A stretch of 11,966 nt of DNA from Xanthobacteraceae bacterium. Its GTDB lineage: Bacteria; Pseudomonadota; Alphaproteobacteria; Rhizobiales; Xanthobacteraceae. Position numbers and translations under genes: made by a program. Position 1 is the first letter of the stretch, and each line of letters begins with the position of its first letter. Positions 6,701 through 11,966 of the stretch are shown one piece after another. Where the stretch lies: NCBI GenBank assembly GCA_030040825.1, contig JASHSY010000033.1, positions 1 through 11,966 of the forward strand, written 5' to 3'. The notes under the pieces are model-generated. The model was not told the DNA's origin. It worked only from the letters and a program-made list of their open reading frames with translations, and made no database searches.

Positions 6701-7665
6701 GGCGCCGATACTCCATAGTCGCTCACGCCTTTCACTTTTTGATGGAAGCGGAGCTTGCGCAGATATTCGACCGGGTCCTTCGGACGCACCAGCGCACCGG
6801 CCGGCACATCAAGCCAATCGACCAGACGGGTCAGCAGAAAGCGCAGCGACGCGCCGCGGGCAAGCAGCGGCAGCATCCGCCATTCCTCCGGCGACAGCGG
6901 CCGCGCCTTGGCGTAGCTCGATAGCAGAGCGCGGCCCTTGGTGACGTTATAGGAATGATCCGCCTCGAAGCACCAGGCATTGAGACAGATCGCGACGTCG
7001 TAGACCAGCGTATCGGTGCAGGCAAAATAAAAATCGATCAGGCCGGACAGCCTGTCGCCGAGGAAAAATACGTTGTCGGGAAATAGGTCGGCATGGATCA
7101 CGCCCTGCGGCAGTCCTTTGGGCCATTCCCGTTCGAGCAGATCGAGTTCCACCGCAAGCAGCGCCTTGAGATCGCGCTGCACTTTGTCGGCACGCTCGCC
7201 ACAGGCGGCATAAAGCTGGCGCCAGCCGGCAACCGAGAGTGCGTTGTCGCGCCGCATCGGAAAATCCGCGCCGGCCAGATGCAGCCGCGCCAGTGCTTCG
7301 CCGAGCGCGGCGGCATGCGCGGCACTCGGCCGGCGGATCCATAGGCCATCGAGAAAAGTCACCATCGCGGCCGGCCGCCCCGCAAGCCGCCCCAAAGTTT
7401 GCCCGGCCCGGTTCTTCACCGGCTGCGGACAAGTGATGCCGCGGCTTGCCAGATGTTCCATCAGCGCCAGGAAGAACGGTAGGTCGGCCTCGGCCACGCG
7501 TCGTTCGTAGAGCGTAAGGATGAAAGAGCCGCGGCCGGCGTGAACGAGAAAATTGGAATTCTCTACGCCTTCCGCGATGCCCTTGTAAGCGAGTAGCTCG
7601 CCGATGTCGTAGCCGGCGATAAATGCCGCCAGCTCCTCGGCCGCGACATCGGTATAAACCGCCAT
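6697..7665 (-). CDS. thrB: Homoserine kinase, type II (APH-fold)
   Basis: A 322-residue cytoplasmic enzyme phosphorylating homoserine to O-phosphohomoserine in threonine biosynthesis. It belongs to the aminoglycoside-phosphotransferase-like fold, not the GHMP-kinase ThrB of E. coli. Visible are the opening MAVYTDV, GIAEGVENSNFLV (29-41) with the nucleotide-binding loop, FILTLYE (48-54), the catalytic HADLFPDN (191-198) and the metal-binding GLIDFYFACTD (D211). The ATG at 7665 is chosen because AGGAG lies 7 bases before it; the longer frame upstream lacks family similarity. The stop overlaps the rnhA start by four bases. In many relatives ispH precedes thrB. Here a divergent DUF4239 gene lies upstream instead, so thrB has its own promoter within 7666-7757. 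Confidence 0.95.
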   Translation of the reverse strand: MAVYTDVAAEELAAFIAGYDIGELLAYKGIAEGVENSNFLVHAGRGSFILTLYERRVAEADLPFFLALMEHLASRGITCPQPVKNRAGQTLGRLAGRPAAMVTFLDGLWIRRPSAAHAAALGEALARLHLAGADFPMRRDNALSVAGWRQLYAACGERADKVQRDLKALLAVELDLLEREWPKGLPQGVIHADLFPDNVFFLGDRLSGLIDFYFACTDTLVYDVAICLNAWCFEADHSYNVTKGRALLSSYAKARPLSPEEWRMLPLLARGASLRFLLTRLVDWLDVPAGALVRPKDPVEYLRKLRFHQKVKGVSDYGVSAP

Positions 7666-7757
7666 CAAGGTCTCCTGGTCTCCGGGTCGGGCGGTTTGGC
7701 GAGCGCCGCGCCGGGCAATATGATTGCAGAGCAATAGCCGCAGCAAGGGGCGGGAGC

Positions 7758-8573
7758 ATGCTGTTTTTTCTCACCACCCAGCCGATTTGGGTGTCCGGCC
7801 CGCTTCTGGTCGGGTTCACGACGCTCATCGCCATCCTCGGCCCGCTGATCGTCCGCCGGTTTGTCGCGCTCGAGAGGCTGACGACGAATAACGAGATCGC
7901 CGGGTTCAAGTTTGCCACCGTCGGCGTGCTTTATGCCGTCCTGCTCGCCTTCGCCATCGTCGTGGTGTGGGAAAAATTCAGCGGTGCAGAAACCACCGTC
8001 GCGCAAGAGGCCGGAGCCGCCGAAATTATTTTCCGGCTCTCCAGGGGCGTTGACGATCCGCTTGGTCAGGACCTTCGCCGCGCCGTGAACAAGTATCTCG
8101 CCGTAACCGTTGCGGTCGATTGGCCGGCGATGGACCAAGGCACGATGGGACGCCAGACACGCCCTGCCCGGCAAGCGCTGGACGACGTTTATTCCGTATT
8201 GCTGAAGATCAGCGCCATGCCGAGCCGCAACATCCCGCTGGTTGCCGAAATCATCCGCCAGCTTGATCTCATGACCCAAGCGCGGCGAGCCCGCTTGATC
8301 GCCTCGGAAGGCACGGTGCCCGACGTAATCTGGTTTCTGTTGTTCGGCGGAGCCATCGTGACCATCGGATTTACTTTCTTCTTCGGCACCCGCAGTCTCG
8401 GCGCGCAAACGGTGATGACGGCTCTGCTTTCGCTGCTGATCTTCTCGGAGTTGCTGGCGATTGTGGTCATCGATCGGCCGTTTTCCGGCGTGGTCAAAGT
8501 GGAACCGCATGCGCTGACCAACCTCCTGAGTATCTACAACACCGGTTCGGACGCGACGAGCGAGCAATATTGA
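7758..8573 (+). CDS. DUF4239 (bestrophin-like) membrane protein
   Basis: A 271-residue integral membrane protein. Four hydrophobic helices are evident: about residues 10-32, 51-71, 189-209 and 218-238. A soluble, mostly helical segment of about 115 residues sits between helices 2 and 3. The GVLYAVLLAFAIVVVWEKF stretch and the IDRPFSGVVKVEP end are the recognisable DUF4239 features. Databases also call the domain bestrophin-like, but channel activity is not shown for it. The ATG at 7758 follows AAGGGG/GGGAG; the open frame extends upstream but would run into the thrB promoter region without family similarity. The gene is divergent from thrB and precedes the universal stress gene by 79 bases on the same strand. 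Function unknown. Confidence 0.82.
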   Translation: MLFFLTTQPIWVSGPLLVGFTTLIAILGPLIVRRFVALERLTTNNEIAGFKFATVGVLYAVLLAFAIVVVWEKFSGAETTVAQEAGAAEIIFRLSRGVDDPLGQDLRRAVNKYLAVTVAVDWPAMDQGTMGRQTRPARQALDDVYSVLLKISAMPSRNIPLVAEIIRQLDLMTQARRARLIASEGTVPDVIWFLLFGGAIVTIGFTFFFGTRSLGAQTVMTALLSLLIFSELLAIVVIDRPFSGVVKVEPHALTNLLSIYNTGSDATSEQY

Positions 8574-8652
8574 CGGTCCCGTTGCGCCTGTTTCGTCCGG
8601 ACGGTTTGCCCGCAATGACGCGCGGTACTAGACTGAAAGATCACCTCCGGCG

Positions 8653-9501
8653 ATGCCCATGAAGACCATCCTCGTTCCGACCGAGCAAAACGTCGCGATG
8701 GCCTCGGCGCTCGAGACGGCATTGCTGCTGGCGCAAAAATTCGACGGCTGCATCGAAGGTTTCCCGTTGCGGCCGGCCATCGCCGATATGGTGGCGATGG
8801 ATCCTGACGCCGGCTTGGCGATGGTCGCGGTCAAGGAGAACGACGCCGAAATGGTGCGGCATGCCGAGGAGACCTTTCGCACCTTCATGCAAAGCCACGC
8901 CGTCAAGCAGCGCCCGGCCGACGCTTCCGCTGCTTCGCTGTCGTGGACGTGGAATGCGGCTGCACCCGGCGGCAACGACTTTGCCGGCAGTTACGGCCGC
9001 GTCTTCGACATCATCGTGCTGGCGCGCCCGAACGAGGAATGGCAGAGCCCGTCGATGATCACGCTCGAGTCGGCTCTGTTCGAAAGCGGGCGTCCGGTGC
9101 TGATCGCACCACCGGCGTCGCCGCGCACGCTCGGCACCAACATCCTGATCGCCTGGAACCGCTCGACCGAACAGGCGCGCGCCACCGCGTTTGCCATGCC
9201 GCTGCTGCGGCTTGCGCAGCGCATCACCGTCCTGACCGTCGAGGGCTCGACGGTCGCCGGCCCGAGCGGCCTCGAGCTTGCGCGTTCGCTCAAGATGAAC
9301 GGCATTGCCGCCGAGCCGCTCACCATCGCGGCCGGCAAGGTCAGCGCCGGCGAAGCGATCCTTGCCAAGGCTGCTGAGCTCGGCTGCGACCTGATCGTCA
9401 AAGGCGCCTATACGCAAAGCCGGCTGAGGCAGATGATTTTCGGCGGCGCCACCCGGCACATTCTGGCCAACGCCAAGCTGCCGGTGTTGATGGCGCATTA
9501 G
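8653..9501 (+). CDS. Universal stress protein, tandem UspA domains
   Basis: A 282-residue cytoplasmic protein with two UspA-like halves. The N-terminal half begins MPMKTILVPTEQN and ends with DIIVLARPN...GRPVLIAPP (119-154). The second half starts at TNILIAWNRSTEQARATAFAM (about 162-182) and ends in DLIVKGAYTQSRLRQ and FGGATRHILANAKLPVLM (263-280). The first half lacks the glycine-rich nucleotide loop; the second keeps a modified one (GAYTQS...FGGAT), so ATP binding, if any, would be in the second half. Family members respond to stress, but a specific role cannot be read from sequence. The start is ATG 8653, or ATG 8659 two codons on; neither has a strong Shine-Dalgarno. It converges on fadD across a palindromic element. 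Confidence 0.88.
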   Translation: MPMKTILVPTEQNVAMASALETALLLAQKFDGCIEGFPLRPAIADMVAMDPDAGLAMVAVKENDAEMVRHAEETFRTFMQSHAVKQRPADASAASLSWTWNAAAPGGNDFAGSYGRVFDIIVLARPNEEWQSPSMITLESALFESGRPVLIAPPASPRTLGTNILIAWNRSTEQARATAFAMPLLRLAQRITVLTVEGSTVAGPSGLELARSLKMNGIAAEPLTIAAGKVSAGEAILAKAAELGCDLIVKGAYTQSRLRQMIFGGATRHILANAKLPVLMAH

Positions 9502-9522
9502 CACAATCGAACACCGTCAAAC

Positions 9523-9612
9523 CGTCATGCCCGGCCTCGTGCCGGGCATCCACGTCTTTAGCCCGCAGCAGCGCCGAAGACGTGGATGGCCGGGACAAGC
9601 CCGGCCATGACG
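9523..9612. repeat. REP-like intergenic element with two hairpin arms
   Basis: A 90-bp imperfect inverted repeat between two convergent genes. CGTC (9523-9526) pairs with GACG (9609-9612). Inside are two perfect 9-bp hairpins: ATGCCCGGC/GCCGGGCAT (9527-9549) and ATGGCCGGG/CCCGGCCAT (9586-9608), each with a 5-nt loop. A central 9-bp stem follows: CCACGTCTT (9550-9558) with AAGACGTGG (9577-9585). The 36-base arms match at 31 positions, and four of the five differences are paired changes that keep each hairpin intact. From memory, near-identical sequences are dispersed in Bradyrhizobium-type genomes. It may also serve as a bidirectional terminator for usp and fadD. Confidence 0.8.
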
Positions 9613-9618
9613 AAACCG

Positions 9619-11310
9619 TCACTTCAAGTCCTTGCGGATGATCTTGCCGACATTGCTCTTTGGCAGGCTATCGGCAAATACAATCGTCTTCGGCACCTTG
9701 TAGCCGGCAAGCCGCTCGCGCGCGAATTTTTTCAGCTCTGCCTCGGTGACCGCCGGATCCCGTTTGACCACGAATAATTTGACGGCTTGCCCGGTCGCCG
9801 CATCGGGAACGCCGATGACGGCCGCTTCCAGCACGCCGGGATGTTGCGCCATCACATCCTCGACTTCGTTCGGGAACACCTTGAAGCCGGAGACGTTCAC
9901 CATGTCCTTCTTGCGGTCGAGGATTTTCAGGAAGCCTTCGCTGTCGAACGCCCCGATATCGCCGGTGTCGAGCCAGCCGTCCGCGGTCAGCACGAGCTTG
10001 CTTTCATCCGGCCGCTGCCAATAGCCCTGCATCACCTGCGGGCCGCGCACCCAGATTTCGCCGGCCTCGCCGGTGGGGAGCTCGTTGCCGGCGTCGTCGC
10101 GGATCGCGACCTCGGTCGAGGGCACCGGCAGCCCGACGGTGCCGATCTTCGGCTTGCGCACCGGATTGATGCAGACTACCGGCGAGGCTTCGGTTAGGCC
10201 GTAACCTTCCACCACATCGGTGCCGGTGATCTCGCGCCAGCGCACCGCGACCGCGCTTTGCACCGCGGCGCCGCCGCCGACGGCGAAGCTCAATGTGCTG
10301 AAATCGAGTTTGGCGAAGTCCGGATTGTTGATCAGCGCATTGAACAGCGTGTTGACGCCGGTCATGGTGGTGACCTGCGCCCGGCGCATCGTCTTGATCA
10401 ACCCTTTGATGTCGCGCGGATCGGGCACCAGCACGCTCAATCCGCCCATCAGCGCAAAAGCCAGCAGGTTCGCCGTCAGCGAGAAGATGTGATAGAGCGG
10501 CAGCGGGGTCAGCACCGATCCCCGCTCCTCCTCGATATACGGCTTGATCACCGCGCGGCATTGCAGGCTGTTGGCGACGAGGTTGCGGTGCGTGAGCACC
10601 GCGCCTTTCGGCACGCCGGTGGTGCCGCCGGTATATTGCAGCAGCGCCGGCGACGCAGCAGCCGGCTGCGCATCCTTATAGGACGCGCTCGGCGCGCGCT
10701 GGCAGGCGGATTGCAACAGCGTGAAGTGCGGGAAACGCCAGGCCGGCACCGCGTGCCGCACGTAAGTGTTGACGACGTTGAACAACAGGCGCTTGGGCGG
10801 CGGCATGAAATCGCCGAGCCGCGCCACCAGCACATGGCGGATTTGCGTCTCGGCCAGCACCGATTCCAGCTTGTGGGCGAAATTTTCCATGATCACGATG
10901 GCGGTCGCGCCGGCATCCTTGAGCTGCTCGCGCAATTCACGCGGCGTGTAGAGCGGATTGACGTTGACCACGACGAGGCCCGCGCGCAGCACGCCGAGAA
11001 ACGCCACCGGATAGGCGTGCAGGTTCGGCAGCATGATGGCGACGCGGTCGCCGGGCCGGCATTTGACGTCTTCGAGCAGGGACGCGGCGAATGCGCGGCT
11101 GACGCGGTCCCACTCGGCATAGCTCATGCTTGTGCCAAGGCATTCGAACGCGGCATGCGCGGCGTGATGCTTGCAGGCGTCGAGCAATAGCGCGGCCAGC
11201 GACGGATAGGCATCGGGATCGATGCTGTGCGCAACGTCCGGCGGATACGACGCAAACCAGATCGGCTCTCGCTTCGAAGCCGTGGCCGGCGTGCCTTCTT
11301 GCACTGTCAT
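9619..11310 (-). CDS. fadD: Long-chain fatty acid-CoA ligase
   Basis: A 563-residue AMP-forming acyl-CoA synthetase that activates fatty acids with ATP and CoA for beta-oxidation or lipid use; probably membrane-associated. Motifs in order: the phosphate loop YTGGTTGVPKG (226-236), PLPLYHIF (269-276), EGYGLTEASP (368-377), the adenosine-binding GWLDTGD (445-451), the hinge and fatty-acyl signature DRKKDMVNVSGFKVFPNEVE (465-484), and the C-terminal catalytic lysine K556 in SNVGKIIRK. Length and motif spacing match FadD. The start ATG at 11310 is preceded by GGTGGA, a modest ribosome site. The gene stands alone, with repeat elements 6 bases past its stop and 130 bases upstream of its start. Exact chain-length preference cannot be read from sequence. 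Confidence 0.93.
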   Translation of the reverse strand: MTVQEGTPATASKREPIWFASYPPDVAHSIDPDAYPSLAALLLDACKHHAAHAAFECLGTSMSYAEWDRVSRAFAASLLEDVKCRPGDRVAIMLPNLHAYPVAFLGVLRAGLVVVNVNPLYTPRELREQLKDAGATAIVIMENFAHKLESVLAETQIRHVLVARLGDFMPPPKRLLFNVVNTYVRHAVPAWRFPHFTLLQSACQRAPSASYKDAQPAAASPALLQYTGGTTGVPKGAVLTHRNLVANSLQCRAVIKPYIEEERGSVLTPLPLYHIFSLTANLLAFALMGGLSVLVPDPRDIKGLIKTMRRAQVTTMTGVNTLFNALINNPDFAKLDFSTLSFAVGGGAAVQSAVAVRWREITGTDVVEGYGLTEASPVVCINPVRKPKIGTVGLPVPSTEVAIRDDAGNELPTGEAGEIWVRGPQVMQGYWQRPDESKLVLTADGWLDTGDIGAFDSEGFLKILDRKKDMVNVSGFKVFPNEVEDVMAQHPGVLEAAVIGVPDAATGQAVKLFVVKRDPAVTEAELKKFARERLAGYKVPKTIVFADSLPKSNVGKIIRKDLK

Positions 11311-11414
11311 GCGTCCACCTCGGCTGGCGTGACCGCCTCGGGTAACTCTACGGCAAATTCCGACGTGACGGTACCGAGACCACAGCCGCCCGGTGGGGAG
11401 AGGTAAAAGCGAAT

Positions 11415-11432
11415 TCGTTGCCGCGACGCATC
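11415..11432 (+). repeat. Direct repeat copy 1, flanking the palindromic element
   Basis: TCGTTGCCGCGACGCATC matches the copy at 11568-11585 in 17 of 18 bases. The two copies bracket the palindromic element at 11441-11556, lying 8 and 11 bases from its ends. Confidence 0.75.
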
Positions 11433-11440
11433 GCTTTCTC

Positions 11441-11556
11441 CCGTCATCCTGAGGTGCGACGCCCGACTTGATCGGGCGGAGCCTCGAAGGATGCGGTCGA
11501 GGCGTCCGGGCCGCCGCCCTTCGAGGGCCGCTGGCGCGGCCACCTCAGGGTGACGG
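11441..11556. repeat. REP-like palindromic element, four-way fold
   Basis: Outer arms CCGTCATCCTGAGGTG (11441-11456) and the inverse 11541-11556 match in 15 of 16 bases. Inside are a hairpin at 11461-11477 (GCCCGA/TCGGGC), a central stem CCTCGAAGG (11482-11490) with CCTTCGAGG (11518-11526), and a second hairpin at 11527-11540 (GCCGC/GCGGC). The order of stems copies that of the element at 9523-9612 although the sequence differs. The CCTGAGGTG and CCTCGAAGGATG words are, from memory, typical of dispersed Bradyrhizobium intergenic repeats. Confidence 0.8.
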
Positions 11557-11567
11557 AAAAACAAAAT

Positions 11568-11585
11568 CGTTCCCGCGACGCATCC
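11568..11585 (+). repeat. Direct repeat copy 2, flanking the palindromic element
   Basis: TCGTTCCCGCGACGCATC differs from the copy at 11415-11432 at one base. It could be a remnant of insertion or of duplication of a larger repeat unit; at 18 bases it is longer than most target-site duplications. Confidence 0.75.
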
Positions 11586-11661
11586 TCTGCGCCCGAGTCT
11601 TGCTCACCACCACGACGACGATGATTTTTTGAACTGCCTCCCCCAATCGAAAAAGGGAAGC

Positions 11662-11750
11662 GGAGCGCCGAAAGGCGCATGGTCATGGAGCCGCGCGTGC
11701 GAGGCGCGGCAGCGCAGCTTGCGATCGCTGCGCTCGCCTTCCGGCGCTCC
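11662..11750. repeat. Third structured inverted repeat with two inner hairpins
   Basis: GGAGCGCCGAAAGG (11662-11675) and CCTTCCGGCGCTCC (11737-11750) pair with one mismatch in 14. Between them are two consecutive hairpins: GCCGCGC/GCGCGGC (11690-11710, 7-bp stem) and AGCGCAGC/GCTGCGCT (11711-11734, 8-bp stem). An alternative local hairpin GCGCC-GAAA-GGCGC (11665-11678) with a GNRA loop competes with the outer stem. No gene reads through it credibly. Confidence 0.65.
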
Positions 11751-11917
11751 ACCGCGGCACTTGCTCCGGCGACCGAACGCCGGGGCTCAGCCCAGGCCGC
11801 GCTTCACGCGAACTCAAGCAAGACGCGGGCGTTACCCGCGCCATCATTCGCGCTTAAGCGAGGCACCTCGCACGCCGGTCGTTGTGCCGGCGGGGACGAT
11901 GCCCGAACCGCCCGGGA

Positions 11918-11934
11918 GCGGATTACAAATCCGC
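11918..11934 (-). other. tRNA-Thr(UGU)-like anticodon arm, not a complete tRNA
   Basis: On the minus strand GCGGATTTGTAATCCGC forms a 5-bp stem with the 7-nt loop TTTGTAA, as in an anticodon arm reading TGT. It is followed by a GGTTCGGGC stretch recalling a T arm and then CCCCGCCGGCA recalling an acceptor end. The T loop does not close properly and no D arm or matching 5' acceptor strand is visible before the window ends. It may be an eroded tRNA fragment or a coincidental hairpin within the repeats. Confidence 0.3.
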
Positions 11935-11966
11935 GCGCGGGAACCGCAGCTCGCTCCGCTGTCACG

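Larger units (their letters stand above)
11311..11966. other. Gene-poor, repeat-rich stretch upstream of fadD
   Basis: I find no convincing protein gene in these 656 bases. Any short frames lie over strong inverted repeats and show no ribosome site or family similarity. The stretch holds a four-way palindromic element, a flanking direct repeat, a second hairpin cluster, further hairpins at 11824-11840 (CGCGGG/CCCGCG) and 11874-11891 (GCCGG/CCGGC), and a tRNA-like arm. From memory, short translated pieces such as ARVTPASCLSSREA (minus strand, about 11800-11840) recur as spurious hypothetical proteins in Bradyrhizobium-type genomes, which supports a mosaic of dispersed repeats. The fadD promoter should lie in 11311-11440, but no clear hexamers were seen. 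Confidence 0.65.

Noticed and set aside
6947..7918. Minus-strand 323-codon frame overlapping thrB in another phase
   Set aside because: The arginine-rich translation is a phase shadow; thrB has the catalytic motifs and start signal.
7665..8615. Minus-strand 316-codon frame opposite the DUF4239 gene
   Set aside because: Antisense shadow; the plus-strand frame has four membrane helices, a ribosome site and family motifs.
10258..11190. Plus-strand 310-codon frame opposite fadD
   Set aside because: Antisense shadow of a clear acyl-CoA synthetase in GC-rich DNA; the translation is arginine/histidine-rich and resembles no family.
11444..11752. Minus-strand 102-codon frame upstream of fadD
   Set aside because: It runs through two palindromic elements. 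Similar hypothetical proteins in Bradyrhizobium-like genomes seem, from memory, to be translations of dispersed repeats.
11885..11966. Complete tRNA gene
   Set aside because: Only the anticodon arm folds properly; no D arm, no closed T arm and no matching acceptor strands were found.
1..11966. CRISPR array, integrase, transposase, toxin-antitoxin or defence genes
   Set aside because: No regularly spaced direct repeats and no reading frames with those families' motifs were seen.

Overview
The window looks like chromosomal DNA of a high-G+C alphaproteobacterium of the Hyphomicrobiales, near Bradyrhizobium, Rhodopseudomonas or Pseudolabrys. The basis is gene content (RcdA/DUF1465, DUF1192, YqgE, type II ThrB next to rnhA), a TTAA-N7-TTAA CtrA-type box, and intergenic palindromes of the kind scattered through Bradyrhizobium-like genomes. 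The genus is an inference.

Left end (1-960): the minus strand carries the start of rcdA, a cell-cycle proteolysis adaptor, and a small DUF1192 gene. The roughly 290 bases between them are not empty. A CtrA-type box is followed on the minus strand by two short hairpins, an unpaired CCTCCC stretch and a strong intrinsic terminator. This reads as a small RNA of about 95 nt, or a terminated leader upstream of rcdA, and is the best candidate for something undescribed here.

Centre left (961-6047): a long c-di-GMP signalling membrane protein (7TM sensor, PAS, degenerate GGDEF, intact EAL) converges on yqgE/algH. A secreted DsbD N-terminal-like protein is divergent from yqgE and is followed by a 1-Cys, Prx5-type peroxiredoxin.

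Centre (6221-9501): thrB and rnhA overlap by 4 bases on the minus strand. Divergent from thrB are a four-helix DUF4239 membrane protein and a tandem universal stress protein. The ispH gene that often precedes thrB in this order is not present.

Right end (9502-11966): a fadD-type acyl-CoA synthetase on the minus strand is flanked on both sides by structured palindromic elements. At least three elements share a layout of an outer inverted repeat enclosing two hairpins. One shows compensatory base changes between its arms. The last 656 bases contain no convincing protein gene; they hold such elements, a flanking direct repeat and a tRNA-Thr-like anticodon arm.

Most genes are housekeeping or stress functions with no obvious shared pathway. 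The clearest functional link is at the left: CtrA box, RcdA and a c-di-GMP enzyme, all parts of the alphaproteobacterial cell-cycle and c-di-GMP network.
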